A stretch of DNA of 64,000 nt from Isoetes taiwanensis. Lineage: Eukaryota > Streptophyta > Lycopodiopsida > Isoetales > Isoetaceae. Positions 31,801 through 44,200 of the stretch are shown piece by piece. The translations under genes and the position numbers were made by a program. Under the pieces are notes generated by a model. The model was not told the DNA's origin, made no database searches, and saw nothing but the letters and a program-made list of their open reading frames with translations. Position 1 is the stretch's first letter. Each line of letters opens with the position of its first letter. The stretch is taken from positions 16,809,491 through 16,873,490 of the forward strand of contig JAJEKV010000001.1 of the NCBI GenBank assembly GCA_021234155.1, in the 5' to 3' direction.

Positions 31801-33545
31801 TGACTATTTCTCAAATTTTCTCTATTTCTTTTGGGCCAAATATTGATCATTTCACGCATTTTCTTTCAAGCTTCTTCTTGAGCAATTTCTCATTCAATTT
31901 TCACTTGAAAAATGCGGTTCATGAGCAAGTTGAGCTTAAATTACTAGAAGGTTTCTTTTGCCTGCATTATTTCTACCCCTAGTCCACAACTTATTCTAAA
32001 CTATGACCCTGCTAATGGGGAAATATTTTCTCCCACTTTTCGCGGTTCAAGATTGGAATTTTCATTCCATTCCTTAACTAGGCCTGTTAATCTACCGAGT
32101 CGTACATCTCGCGAAAAATCCCCCATCTAGCACACTTGCCACATGGGCCCTCCGTCTATCCCGCACCTGGGATGGCCATAGTGCGGGAAGGGGACACGAT
32201 GGTGTCTTGCGCGCCCTTCCCCTATGGGCTCCTATAACAGCGGAAGCATAAACATAAACATCAGCACTAGCGATAAGCTACTTCACCCTCCGGCCATGGA
32301 GGGCAACCCTCCGTGCGCCGCACCTTGTTTATGTAGACCCTAACATGCTTTCACCCTATACTTTGAATCGTTGTTATTGCTTTGTAAGGGAAGGATATTG
32401 AATCGGCTATCATTCACGTGCGAATGAGCGCTCAGAATTTGAAGTTAAATAATTGCATTTAGCTACCAACTACAAAAAATTCCCCAAGACGACAATTTTA
32501 TATCATATAAATTTTATATTTTAGCCAAGTGGAAAGATGACGAAAGGATTTTATTTTATCAAATTTTACCTAACAAAAATTCAGGTTTAGCCAACCTTAA
32601 TTTGAATAGAAAAATATTTAGGACCTTAAAATTTACCCTGCTAGTAACTAAGTTGGAATGTTTCCAACAGCCATGCAAAAGCATTGTGAAGGCTGATTAT
32701 GAGCTTGTTATCTGGTAAGTGATTGTATACAAGCACGGCAACTAGGCTAATGCTGTATTTCTTTTCCAGAATGCAGACAAAAAAAAGAGCAATGGAGGTA
32801 GTGCCAATTTGTCAATGTTTGGAGAAAGTTCAAGTTTGGTGTTCTAATTCGGACAATAAAGGCATCCTGCACTGCAACACGGGTTGGAATGGATTTAAGG
32901 GATGCAATTCTATGTCCAGTTGTATTGGAGAATCTAATTCAATCCAGTTCATCAGGGAAGGTTTGTTAGCCCTTATCAGAAGCCTCAACGTCTAATAAAT
33001 GCACTCATTGAAATGTTCTCATAACTCGGTGATTGGATATGCTTTTTAGATTTGGCACGACAATAGATAACGCCTTGAAAAAGGGTCAGAACTGTATTGC
33101 TATACATCTTGATGAGGATTATGTGGCATTTATTAAGTCAAAATTGAATTTCCTATAAATTCTGCCCCACAAAACCAAACAGTTAGATGTCAAGAGAGCC
33201 TATGGCCATCCGAGGCCCACTAGCTTTGAACCCGCATCCTCCTTTGACAGGGAAAACAGATGACCCTGTTGACATTGCTGAGCTTCTTCCTGCTAAAGAG
33301 CTTTAGAAAATAAGATGAATCTTCTATTCATGTTCATCCTTTTGGACCAGACAAAATGGTGGACAGAGATGATAATACGGAAGCGCAACTTCCTCACAAG
33401 GAGGCTCCAATAGATATTTTTGAAGATATTGTGAAAATTTATTGTTAAAAACCCATAAAAATCTATTTTTGTTTACTGCCTTATTTATAAATTATTTAAC
33501 TCTTCACTCTTAATTTTGTGTTCATACTCTATAATATGGTTTTAT
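31801..33545. other. Spacer with weak coding-like pieces
   Basis: A GC-rich patch at about 32,090-32,340 has no recognisable gene. At 32,760-32,960 and 33,190-33,450 a few short frames look protein-like (for example PLALNPHPPLTGKTDDPVDI, then AELLPAKEL) but do not connect. I see no gene I can support. Confidence 0.35.
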
Positions 33546-33950
33546 GTTTTTGACTTGTTTAAAAGTGTTGCAAATAAAGGGGCTGCAAATAATGAAGGAA
33601 TTCTATGTAGAACATCTTTCTTTTGGGCGCGCTATGAGTTTTTGATGCTCCAAAGCCTGTTTTTGCAAAGTCCGGGTTTAGATAATGAGGCTTCAATGTT
33701 TTGACTTGTTTAAAAGTGTTGCAAATAAAGGGGCTGCAAATAATGAAGGAATTCTATGTAGAACATCTTTTCCGCCTTGCGCCTTGCGCCTTCCGCCTTG
33801 ATCAAAACCGGCGCACTATGAGTTTTTGATGCTCCAAATCATAAATTAAAGCCCGTTTTTGCAAAGTCCGCCCCGGCGCACTATGAGTTTTTGATGCTCC
33901 AAATCATAAATTAAAGCCTGTTTTTGCAAAGTTCGCCGGTTTAGTTACGA
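33546..33950. repeat. Nested tandem repeats upstream of LINE B
   Basis: A 151-bp period (tgacttgttt at 33,551 and 33,702) is followed by a 65-bp unit in two copies (33,810-33,874 and 33,875-33,939) that is itself part of the 151-bp unit (gctatgagtttttgatgctccaaa). A short run of ccgccttgcgcctt lies between. Confidence 0.85.
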
Positions 33951-34211
33951 GGCTCCGAAAGTTTCTTGCCAGGCTAGAAAGCAAAAGCTCTAATAACCCA
34001 ACTTCCAACTCCTTCCCACTCCAATTCGAACCAAACCCATCCCAAAAGAATTTCGCCAGTAGCCGAAATCGAGCCTCCCCCCACAGGGTTGAACCCCCTC
34101 AAACCCCCCCATGCCAACTACTGAGGGCGGGCATCGTTTATATTTTCTAAATATTTCCCAATTCTTAATAGCCCTTTAGCTCTCTAATCCCCTTTCATAC
34201 CATACAACCTC

Positions 34212-34590
34212 ATGGTCATGCAGCCCCCCCTTGCCCGCACCCCCATTTGGGGAGACAGCCCCCCGGCCCACAGGAGAACCCAGGGGAGGGACATGCAAAA
34301 CCGCCCCGGGATAACAAAGACAGGGAGAAACCTCCTCCATGAGGAGGGAGGCACAGCGAAGGCCCAATCTATGAGATTGACTTCGGGAGATGGATGAAGG
34401 CTGCTCAAGCCCGACACAGGTGCAGACGAGGGCCATGAAACAACTGGAGGAACAGATTGAAGGCAACAGAACCCAGATTGCAGGACTGGTAGCAAAGATA
34501 CAATCTTCAGCATCCAACATGCTCAAAAGACAGTTGGCAGCGGAAAGGCAACGAATTGCAGAGATGGAGACCCGCATGCCAGCTTAGAAG
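34212..34590 (+). pseudogene. LINE B ORF1 relic
   Basis: Two plus-strand pieces match LINE A ORF1: a proline-rich start, with RNLLHEEGGTAKAQSMRLTS, and MKQLEEQIEGNRTQIAGLVA followed by MLKRQLAAERQRIAEMETRM, a heptad-rich coiled coil. The rest of the ORF to about 35,100 is scrambled by frame changes. Probable role in the living relatives: RNA-binding chaperone of the LINE particle. Confidence 0.6.
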
Positions 34591-35699
34591 ATGGGCTTAA
34601 GCTGGCACATTTTGAGAGGCAACATATGCGTGGCCTTGGCCGACTTGCGAAGCCAAGGTGGGTTCCCTCCTCACCACCATAGAGACTATGGCACGGGACA
34701 AGCGGGGTGTTGAGCAGATACGCTGGCAACTATCTCCGCCGAAGTCGAAGGAAAGGCGGGTCCGCCATCATAATAATCTGAACGTCCGAAAGGCCTTCGA
34801 AGCCGGGCCAGTGAGCTAAGAACCCTACGTAGTAGGGTCGAGACACAAGATTAGAGATACGTGGAGCTCCGAACAGCCATTACCCAAAGGCGTGGACCTT
34901 CATCACGGGGTCCATGAATAATTACGGCGTACCGCGAATGAGTTGGCCAAGCGCCAGAGATTTCAACAGAGCTAGGCTCCCCACTCGTGCGCCACGAGGT
35001 TTCAAACACGGGGCACACATGCCCCACGGCCTGAGGTCGCCAAACAGCGACGAGGGCACCACTTCTCCATCTCGCACACCACACCGCCTCTTTGCCGTGA
35101 GCGACCCACACACCCTGCATAACATGCATCACATCTTTGCGGCTTCGAGGCAGCGGGGAGCGTGGTCAGCCGGCGCCATAATGTGGTGGTAATGCGGGAC
35201 TCGGAGGGGCGGGGAGAGGATCTCACCAAAGCGCATCCGGGATCTGCATGGCATTTCTGACTACAGTGCACATTGTTCGAGCAAGCCACCTTGGGGCTCA
35301 ACGCACAGATCGCCCGCGCGTTGTCACTTTCACGGTGGCAGACATGCGAGTGCGTGAGGCAATTCTCCGTCAGAGTAGGCAATTGAAGGGGACTACTCTG
35401 TATGTCGACCGGGATCTTACTCCGATGTAGAGGAGTCCAGCCGATAGTACTGCCCAAGTCGGGGGCGTCCCGTCGCCGAGGGGTGCCGCAGGCACGGTCC
35501 GAGGCAAGCTTTTGCATTTTAGGTCGGGCGCCGGCCGAGGTCACCGGATGCAAATGCGCCAGTTGCTGCCATTCCTCAAGCACGCCACGGCACCCCTATC
35601 GCACCTCCCCCGCCTGCCGCTCCAACTGCTCCTCGCAATCGCCGCCGCCAGCGCCGCACACCGCTGCCCCCCCACCGGAAATGAATCATCGAAAGTGTC

Positions 35700-38600
35700 T
35701 ACATCAAATGCCAACAAATAGGAACCGCCTCCGTATGGTATCCCGAACTGCCGGGCTTCCCTTGGCGTAAAGGGGAGAGTCTCAACTCTATTGCACCTCG
35801 ATATGGATCTCATTTTCATCATGGAAACATGGGAACTTGCGGCCTGGCACGTATCTACCCAACCTCCCTAGCACTCGCATTTCTCGGTGTTCAATGAGTG
35901 CATAAGCAAGCGAGGGCATGGCGGGTTGCCTGCTACCGTCATAACAACCTTTAGCACTTTCGGTTTACGCACAAAAAGTATGGTGTACAATGTCGCCACT
36001 TGTGGGTGCGCATGCAGTATGACAGTGGCAGCATTCTCTTCATAGCAGCATGCTACTTTCCACATGCCAAGAGCAACTTTTATAACACTCATTCGATGTG
36101 GATAGATTGGAGCCCTATGTCGATCTATATAATGACATACAAAGAAGACAAATAGTTGGGCAAGGTTATGTTGCTTGGCGAATTTTAACGCATCCACGTG
36201 ACAGAGCCGAAAGCAGTCCCAAAATTTGAGCCCCGGCAGAGGACGCCTTTGCGCTTGAACCTCGGCAGATATCGACGACAACCATATTTTTGCTATAGCG
36301 TGCGCTTGTTGTTGCCGGTACTATCTTTGACCTCGATTATTTGTAATGGGTTGGCACAATGGCCATCTTCCGCTTCTTTGCACTTGTAGACGAGAACCAA
36401 GGGGCGGCTCCAAGGTGGTGGATTATCTCGGTTGAGGAATAGGATCCGCACACTGTTACCCATTTTTCCATTGGAAACGCACACCGAGACAAGGAAGTGG
36501 ACTCGGACCACCAGCCCCTCGTTTCACAAGATTCTGCATTGGCAAGCTCCGCATGCATCTACCCCTCAACACCCTAGGTGCCCTAGTCTGCTGGACTACG
36601 ACCGTCAGCGAGGGACCTATGCCCATTTGCTTGAGCATGACCTGGCGGGGACTCACTGCAACTCCCCACACTTCAACAATGCTGCCAACGACTCACAGCC
36701 TCGACAAATACCGAGATGCTTTGAAGAGGCCGCCACGGAAACCTCCTGCTGCCACCTTCCCCACAAATGGATGGTTCGATGATGAGTGTTGGGAGCTCAA
36801 ATGCACACTCCGGCAAGTCACTGATCCCACCTCTCGCCCACAGGCCATCAGTCAATACCACTCCTTCCTCAAGAATAAGAAAGCCGATACCTCAGCAGAG
36901 CATCACGAATGATGTGCTTGATCCCCTAGATCGGCCCCAAGACATTCTAGAAGGGTCTTGAAGAAGACTACCGAATGCCCCACAAAACATCACCCTGAGC
37001 AATAGGTATAGTACTTGCAACAGCCTTTTACGACCCGCCGGGGGGGCGGACACCGGGAACCCACAGATAGGCATGGCTCTGGTCATCACAGAGGGAGATG
37101 TCATCATGGGCCTACAATATCTAGCTAATGGGAAGGTATCAGATTTAGATGCCATGCAGGCGGAACTTCTGAAATGGGCTGGGCCTCCACTGGTGCCTCG
37201 CCCTCATGGCATTATTCAATAAAGCATTGCAGGAAGGCTTCCCTCCGCAGTGGACCACTAGTAGAGTTGTGCCCATATACAAGGCAGGGGACCCTCAATG
37301 CCCGGCCAACTATCGTACTATTATAGTCAGCTCTCTCTTTGCAAAACTATTGGCTGGCATCCTTGAACAACGGCGGACAATATGGGCAGAGGAGGCAAAT
37401 GTGCGAGCTCTCACACAGGTAGGGTTTTCGCCCGTGCATTCTACCATTGATCATATCTTCACTCAAGCACATTGATTGAGGATAGCGGGAATCACCGACA
37501 AAACCCGTATCGTTGTTTCGCGGATTTCGCAAAATCTTTTGACACAAAGTGCCCCGACAAAGTTAAGATCAAGGGCACCGGGGACCCCACTTGACTTGGG
37601 TATCGCAAATTATATAGGCTATAATGAGGCATGCTCGAAGCCGTATCACATCGTCGACAGCCTCTGTCGATAGTATTGGAGTGCGTCGGGGTTGCCCCTC
37701 TCCCCACACTCTTTGGCCTATACATTGACCAGGTGGAAGATTGGCTCTCGAGCATGGAGGTGCGGCGCCCATCTCATGCATCACATGATCCGCAACTCAT
37801 ATATGCCGACAATGTCAACCTCCTCGGCCTATACTCGGGAGGACATGCAACGTCACCTGATGCTCTTGACACTTTTGCCGATTCACCGGCATGCGAAGTT
37901 AACTTGGCCAAAACTAGGGTGCTGCTAGTTTCATCATCCCGTCGATAAGGCTTCCCTCATTCACTTTACTAGGGACAAGATGTAGAGGTGGCTCCGACCT
38001 ACAAGTACTTGGGGATCAAGTTCTCTACTACCACCCATTGAGATGCCGCCATCGGGTTGTTGCGTAGTCACGGCGGGTTGGAAAGCACTATATGCCATGC
38101 GAACAATGACCACAAGGCGGTCAGTATGCCCGGGGCCATCGGTCACACTTGTTTCGGCCTTGGTCGAAATGGCCCTTTGTATGGGGCGAAGTGTGGGGTC
38201 CAAAGATATCCTTCAACACCTGGAATGACCTCGAGCAGGTGCAGAAAGCCTTCTTAGCACGAGCCCTTGGGGTAAAGTCCACGGTTCCATACCAGATCCT
38301 ACTCCAGGAGACAGGTTTTCTACTCCTTCAACGGGCTGCATTGGAACGCCATATCATTTACTTCCAGAAGGTGGTCGCTATGGGTGATACACGTTTGCCC
38401 AACCTTGCTTTGGCCATGGCAATGGGTCCCCAACACTTGAAAGCCTGTTGGAAGGACAAGCAAGCTCAGTGATTCTCACGCTGGGGTGTACAGGCAAACA
38501 GATGCGTACATGTAAGGACAAAGAAAGATCACAAGCACTTAAGATGTACCTTCGCAAGCTCTGAGATGCGGATGCTCTGACGCACGTTAAGCTGACACAC

Positions 38601-39140
38601 TATCAGCAGCAAGTCAATCCTAGGCTCACGAGAGGCCCACACCAATACTTGTACACCCAGTTGCCCATGAAGAAGCGCAGACTTATAGCTTCCATTCGCA
38701 CGGGTGCACATCGCCTCCGCATTGAGAAAGGACATTGGGCTCGGGAAGCACGAGAGAAAAGGCTTTGCCAGTGTTGCCACCAGGGCGCCATTGAGGATGA
38801 ATGTCATGCCCTCCAGATCTGCCCAGCGTTTGCCCATATCCGAGAGCGGTATGTTCGATTACTAGTGCTTGGCCAACCGTTGCATGAGTTAGTGAATACG
38901 GCATCAGTGGGTTTGTTGGGGTCATACCTCCAGGAGGTTATGGATGCATGGACTCACCGGTGTCCTTCCGGGGCGCTTATTGAACTCGCCCTATACAATT
39001 GTATGCGGCCAAAGATACTTATTATCGCTAAGGTTTTTCCTCGAAAACCCTCTGGCGGGTTTTTAATCCTCGTCAAGAATAAACTTGTCGTTCTCTTTTG
39101 TTTGGGTCTCACAGGCCAATCGGTCTCCGTGGACGCTAAA
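35700..39140 (+). pseudogene. LINE B ORF2 relic (endonuclease, reverse transcriptase, zinc knuckle)
   Basis: RT landmarks on the plus strand: ALFNKALQEGFPPQWTTSRV then VPIYKAGDPQCPANYRT; VGFSPVHSTIDHIFTQAH; VAPLPTLFGLYIDQVEDWLS; and YADNVNLLGLYSGG where family members have YADD. The C-terminal part reads RLIASIRTGAHRLRIEKGHW, then CQCCHQGAIEDECHALQICP, a C-x2-C-x9-H-x4-C knuckle. STIDHIFT and GLYIDQ are not typical of plant L1 RTs, which read GEPG or GDPLSP in these positions. Several stops and frame changes separate the pieces. Confidence 0.8.
39028..39140 (+). other. Structured 3' UTR of LINE B
   Basis: GGTTTTTCC (39,032-39,040), GAAAACCC (39,043-39,050) and GGGTTTTT (39,057-39,064) give two mutually exclusive hairpins, followed by the conserved ggtctccgtggacg block and the pentamer tail. 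Confidence 0.55.
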
Positions 39141-39202
39141 AAATCTATTCTATTCTATTCTATTCTATTCTATTCTATTCTATTCTATTCTATTCTATTC
39201 TA

Positions 39203-41020
39203 ACCTTTTTAAAGTCAGTCTTAGAGGTCCTACTTCTTCTCTTGCAGCCCACATGGTGCCTTATCTTTAGCTATTAATGAGGATAAAATCCTAGATCTCC
39301 TCATCATTTCGTACAATAGCTAGCTAAAATTCTAATATGTAGCACAATAACAGGATTTGATGTGGATGTAAAAATAACAATTTCTAAAACCATAGACCAT
39401 ATCCCAAAAACAATTGAGTGGGCTTATTGGTTATACTGGTCAAAATAGTCTTATTAGGACATTGAGTTATTTTGGTAGAGGTTCAAGCCCCCATATTTCA
39501 AGTTCTAAAACATTAAGCGAAGCTTTATAAAAGCTCTACTTCAAAATCATAGGTGCCCCAAACATAAATGACTATAAGCGAAACGAGAGCCGCCCAGAGG
39601 CTCCAACATACGATCTGGGCCATAGGATCGACAAATCCGACGGCTGTGGTAGTCTAGGGTGCACCTCGTTTAGAATATGTAGCACTCTCGTCGTCGTCGT
39701 CGTCGTCATCATCATCAATAATGCGAGAATCTTGACAACCAGTTGCAAAGGATGCTCATATTCCAAAAGAAGGCCTAATGATGACCTCAAAGTACTCAAA
39801 AGAAGGCCCAATGATGATTACAATGTCGTTTACTTGCTCTTAATTTGACCATATCAAAGGCGTGCATATACGAGTTTCCTTGTGCATGGGAAGTCAAGGT
39901 ATAATGTGAATTTGAGGAAACCAGTTATAGTAAGCAAGTATATTATGGCTGGCAATACACTGATCGTGGAAGTTTAATATTTGATGATCATATCATAAGA
40001 ATATGTAATTATGTATACGACGATAACCTATAATTTATTAGAACAATCTCTATGGAAGAAATATAACTATTCCCGAGGAGACCAATGAAAATTGTTCTTT
40101 ATGGGTAAATCAAATCTTGATTAGGCCATGCGCCAAAGATGCTAAAGCTCAATTTTTTATTTATCTAAAACTAGGGGAACACAATACTACAAAATATAAC
40201 TACTTTTATCATTTCTTGTGAGCGCGTAAAAGTCCAGCAAGACAAAGTGGCTACACAGTGTAGCAAAAGTTAATGGCCTAGTCATGTGGAATTGGCTCTA
40301 TTATGGCATATGACCATCATACAAATAGACACAAGATCTAGTCCAATGGATGAAATTTGGAAACATGTTAGGAAAACACATCTTTGTAAATACAAGAAGT
40401 GAAAGACGTTATAATTGCAACAAGATTTGGCAAAATAACCAAAATAATGAATCTAAAGATGGTAGCAATAGGCAATACATATTTGATGCAGAGGTGAGAA
40501 CCAATGGCATAAGAAATTGAACAAAAACAAACCTACTATACATGTTGCATCAATATGTTAGAATGACGTGCTAGGCTTGCACCACTCGAAGATGATGGTG
40601 TGATATCAAGCAAACATAGATGAAACACATAGTCCATTGCAATGGCTTGCGTATGAATGTTTGAGGAGCACATACTATGTGATTCAAGAGCTAGAATAAC
40701 TAGTAGGCCAATTCAACATCATAATTATCCAACTCACAATAAGAAAAGGAATACAATGCTTCACATATGGTTATTTCTGGCACTTAAAAAGAAAGAAAAT
40801 ATGAAACCGAAGAGGGAGGGGGGGTTGGCAGCGTCTCGTGAACTCATCCATTCTCTCAACGAACCCACCACAATATTGCAAATTCCATAAGAGACTATTA
40901 CTATTTTTTTTAATGCTAAATACCATATCAGTTAAGAAAATGGAATAGAAGATGATTTATATTGAAAATGAAATCAAGCAAATAGTTATCATGATATATT
41001 ACAAACTTAAATACACTACA
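39203..41020. other. Spacer with a trinucleotide repeat and an older duplicate
   Basis: (TCG)n/(TCA)n at 39,687-39,717. The stretch 39,750-40,060 resembles 42,820-43,030 (shared 'gccagttatattaagcaagt' with small changes), an old duplication. No gene is supported. Confidence 0.5.
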
Positions 41021-41026
41021 AACATT

Positions 41027-41208
41027 AGGCCATAAAAAACAAGGCCTGTGATGCTTGTAAACGGATTACAAACAGGTGATACTCTGGGTGTTGAAAAAGA
41101 ACCCAGGTATAAAGGAAAGAAACATGAAAGGCCATTTTAAAAATGAGGCCATAATAGCAAGAGAAAGGAAGCGGGAAAGGAAGCGGATTTGGGCCATCAA
41201 AAAGGGCC
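41027..41208. other. Cluster of GGCC-N-GGCC near-palindromes downstream of copy 5
   Basis: AGGCCATAAAAAACAAGGCC (41,027-41,046), GGCCATTTTAAAAATGAGGC (41,130-41,149) and GGGCCATCAAAAAGGGCC (41,191-41,208), all within about 310 bp of the stop codon of copy 5. Confidence 0.6.
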
Positions 41209-41331
41209 TAGTGCATCTGCATCTATTGGCAACATTTACCTTAGGCATGGACAACTAAGTGACATCTAGATACTTACATGACATCTACATGCTATACAAG
41301 ACCTAACTAGAAAGCAGTTGATAGATTCTCT

Positions 41332-42044
41332 TTACATAGGCCAGTCCCAGCCACAGGTAGTGCAGAACTGATGCCCGCATCTGAAACAACCACAAAAGCA
41401 TGAGCAAGGTGACATTAGAAGAAGGAGCAATTTTTCGTGCAGAATTAGAAGAAAAAGAAAAGAAAAAGAAAAAAGCAAGCAATGAACGGCTGATATAGGG
41501 ACACATAATCAGCCGACCTGCATGAGACGTGGGTGCAGCCAAGTCCATGTTTTAGAGGGAGCCCACAGAGGAGGCAAGGGCTCCATTTTGCTTCATGGAC
41601 GATCTGTTGGGTCTCCAAAGCGCCCACGAACTCCTGAAATTGGGCGCAGCTGAGGCCATGGTGGAACAAACACTGCGGGCATCGGACTCTCGATTTTCTT
41701 ACAGTGGTCAAACACAGAGGGAGAGGAGGCCCCTCTAAGGCCAGCCTCTCCTCCTCTTCCCTCGTCAGCCTCTCAGCCAAGGCTCTGTCCCGCTGCTCCC
41801 TCCATCTCACAACTGCTAACCGCTCCAATTCTGCCTCTTGATACAGAATGGCAATTTTTCGCCTTTCTTCCTCCCTCTTTTTCTCAATTATCCTAGCTTT
41901 CTTCAACTCCTCCTCTTCTTTTCTCTTCAGCTGCTTACTCACCCACCTCAATACACTATTATCTACATGGACTGTCAGTATTAGTTTTCCTTCAGTTTCC
42001 CAACCCTCGTCTCTTTTGGAGAACCTTGAGAACCTCACCCCCAT
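41332..42044 (-). CDS. RING2-like zinc-finger protein (copy 5, two exons)
   Basis: Exon 1 is 42,044-41,518 and exon 2 is 41,380-41,332, with a 137-bp intron (GT at 41,517-41,516, AG at 41,382-41,381). The joined frame encodes 191 residues from MGVRFSRFSKRDEG to CGWDWPM. Layout: basic start, long Glu/Lys/Arg helix (KRKEEEELKKARIIEKKREE, about residues 41-105), knuckle CPQC-LF-H-HGLS-C, then CLLC, GCTHVSC-R-C and QFCTTCGWDW. The intron falls after THVSC, in phase 2, so the RING2-like fold is split between exons. Copies 1-4 lack it. I chose the MGV start; an earlier in-frame ATG at 42,080 lies downstream of the TATA box but is not shared by paralogues. Likely a functional gene; role unknown, perhaps ubiquitin-related. 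Confidence 0.75.
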
Positions 42045-42088
42045 CAATATACACCTAATGTACACCTGTTTTTTGAACATTCATACTT

Positions 42089-42096
42089 CTTTATAG
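42089..42096 (-). promoter_or_regulatory. TATA box of copy 5
   Basis: Minus strand CTATAAAG about 45 bp upstream of the MGV start codon, similar in spacing to copies 3 and 6. Confidence 0.55.
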
Positions 42097-42400
42097 CTCA
42101 AAGTCTTTAGGTCTTCATGTTCTTTCCTAGGAAAGACATCGGACCATAAAAAATCAATTTAATTCAATCTTTTATCTTTAGCCAAATGGGGAATGAAAGC
42201 ATATAGCCCTTGTCATCATTGGGCATAGTGCCTAGCCATTGCCAACAATATAGAAACTTTGCACCCATTGCCAACAAAGTGGGCAACCTTGGAAACCACT
42301 TAGAAGGTGATGCTTTCTTTTGCCGCAATACATGCCATACTTCCAAAAGAAAGCCCAATGATGATATCATAATCGTTTACTTAAAACTTATCAACCCAGC

Positions 42401-42880
42401 TGCTTATCAACCCACCTCAATAGGTTATTATGTAATTGGACAGTTAGTATTGGTCCTCCTCCATCCTCTATTATATTCTATTCTATTCTATTCTTTTCGT
42501 GTTCCTATGGACGTTAAAATTCCAACGTCAGTATCGTCTTTTAGATAACAATGATAACCTCATCCCTATCAATATACACCACTTTTCCTTTCACATTCAT
42601 AAGTTTTTATAGCCCAAAGTCTTAAGGTCTCTATGATCCTTCCTTAGAAAAACACCCCTCCTTATTTATCTTTTGATGAAAATATATTATAGCCCTTGTC
42701 ATCATTGGGCCCAATGTCTATCCATTGCCGACAATGCGGGAACCTTGGACCAATAGCTTGCCATTGCCAACAAAGTGGGGAACCTTGGAAACCACTCAGA
42801 AGTGATGATTTGCCGCAATACATGTCGTATCGTCCCAATGATGATCTTGTATAATCGTTTACTTAAGACTATGTCAATTG
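42401..42880 (-). pseudogene. Partial duplicate of copy 5 (5' end and promoter only)
   Basis: 42,401-42,655 matches 41,935-42,140: the end of the helix-coding region, the start (ccctatcaatatacacc for cccatcaatatacacc) and the TATA region (tttttatagcccaaag). 42,660-42,875 then matches 42,165-42,390. A stretch of (TATTC)n plus 'ttcctatggacgttaaaa', the LINE 3'-end signature, sits inside the coding part. So a tandem duplication of about 480 bp copied only the 5' end of the gene, and retroposon debris lies in it. Confidence 0.7.
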
Positions 42881-43027
42881 CTTGCAAGTAGTAGTTTCCT
42901 TATGTCAAGGAAGCTAAGCTAATGAGAATCTAAAGAAGCCAGTTATATTAAGCAAGTATATATTTGATAATTTAGATATGATCACATCATTTGAAGACGT
43001 TATTATTTAGTATATATTCTTGCGCAT

Positions 43028-43167
43028 GCTATGACGACGACATATCATATCTTTCGAAAAGTCCATGTCATCCTGGAGGACAACATATATTTGTTTAGCT
43101 ATGACGACGACATATCATATCTTTCGAAAAGTCCATGTCATCCTGGAGGACAACATATATTTGTTTA
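43028..43167. repeat. Perfect tandem duplication, 70-bp unit
   Basis: 43,028-43,097 and 43,098-43,167 are identical (gctatgacgacgacatatca...), then gctat begins a third unit. Very recent. Confidence 0.95.
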
Positions 43168-43411
43168 GCTATACGCAAACCAAATCTTGATCAACGACAT
43201 CCCGAAATAAGTAAGTTCAAGCATTATCCTATTTATAAAAATATAAGTGCATTGGCCCATCATGATGCCAAAAGTTGCGGAGGCTGCTATACAATATGAT
43301 TACACTGATCATTTGTTGTGTGACATCCAACAGGAGAAGCACAAGACTAGGCACGTGTTAGGTGCTAATAAATTATTTCCATAAGATAACTATTGGCTTT
43401 TTAATAATGTC

Positions 43412-43428
43412 GCTGGAATAGCTCAGTT

Positions 43429-43461
<33 letters not shown>

Positions 43462-43485
43462 GAGGTTCAAGCCCTCCTTCTAGCG
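43412..43485 (+). tRNA. tRNA-Asn (GUU)
   Basis: A 74-base cloverleaf: acceptor GCTGGAA with TTCTAGC (one G-T pair), D arm GCTC/GAGC, anticodon stem TGTGG/CCACA with loop CTGTTAA (anticodon GTT at 43,446-43,448), and T arm GGAGG-TTCAAGC-CCTCC, discriminator G. No intron and no encoded CCA. An A box (TAGCTCAGTTGG) and a B-box region are present, and TTTT at 43,491-43,494 is the pol III terminator. It matches the cytosolic plant type rather than the plastid trnN. Confidence 0.97.
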
Positions 43486-43490
43486 TAGCC

Positions 43491-43494
43491 TTTT
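43491..43494 (+). terminator. Pol III T-run terminator
   Basis: TTTT five bases after the tRNA 3' end. Confidence 0.8.
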
Positions 43495-43499
43495 CCTTT

Positions 43500-44200
43500 A
43501 TTTGCGCATAACTATAATAGGAACATGATTGCCTTTTTCTTCTTTTTATGCCTAACCATCTACAAATATGAAATGCCTAGAATTTATATACTTACGATGT
43601 TTTTTTATTTAAAATTTTAACTACCATAGCCTAGTAGGAACATGATAGTCTTTTTCTTAACCATCCACAAATATGAAATGCCTAGAATTTATATACTTAT
43701 GTTTTTTTTTTCCTTAAAATTTTAACTCGGCTATGCACGTAATAGACAACCAAGACCATTCTACTTGGCATCTATAGAATTATTACTTGATTATACCACC
43801 TAACCATTATATGAATATGAAATGGCTAGAATAGTTTTTTAGTTTTTTACACCTAACCATATACAAATATGAAATGTCTAGAAAAGATACATGTAAGTTT
43901 TATTTATACCATTTTATCTTCGCTTATAATATCTATATGTGTGTAGTACGATCAAAAGCATTCCACATGGGTTTTTTTAATTTGAGAATATCAAAAAGCA
44001 TGTGACCCACCTAACCATATACAAATATGAAATGTCTAGAAAGGAAACATGTATGTTCTATCTATACCATTTTAACTCGGCTTATAATGTCTATATCTGT
44101 GTAGTAGGACCAAAAGCATTCCACATGGGTATTTTTTAAATTGAGAATATCGAAAAGCATGTGCGCAACATAGGTATTGCATAGGTTCTCTTCGTTGCCC
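43500..44200. repeat. Degenerate tandem repeats downstream of the tRNA
   Basis: Five versions of 'cctaaccat-acaaatatgaaatg-ctaga' (near 43,552, 43,655, 43,799, 43,851 and 44,009). The last two belong to a unit of about 158 bp (43,850 and 44,008). Each is followed by a T-run and 'attttaact-ggct'. Non-coding. Confidence 0.8.

Larger units (their letters stand above)
34030..39202 (+). mobile_element. LINE B: near-full-length, decayed; relative of LINE A
   Basis: Homologous along its length to LINE A, in the opposite orientation. Order: 5' UTR (about 34,030-34,210), ORF1 relic (from 34,212), endonuclease (about 35,700-36,950), reverse transcriptase (about 37,070-38,520), C-terminal zinc knuckle (about 38,770), structured 3' UTR (about 39,020-39,140) and tail (CTATT)n at 39,144-39,202. 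GC-rich against an AT-rich background. Many stops and frameshifts; inactive. Repeats at 33,546-33,950 stand just outside its 5' end. Confidence 0.85.

Noticed and set aside
39144-39202. Long open frames with repeated Tyr-Ser-Ile-Leu-Phe
   Set aside because: Translation of the (CTATT)n LINE tail; a by-product of the microsatellite.
43412-43485. Plastid or mitochondrial tRNA insertion
   Set aside because: Sequence matches the cytosolic tRNA-Asn type, and a pol III terminator follows directly.
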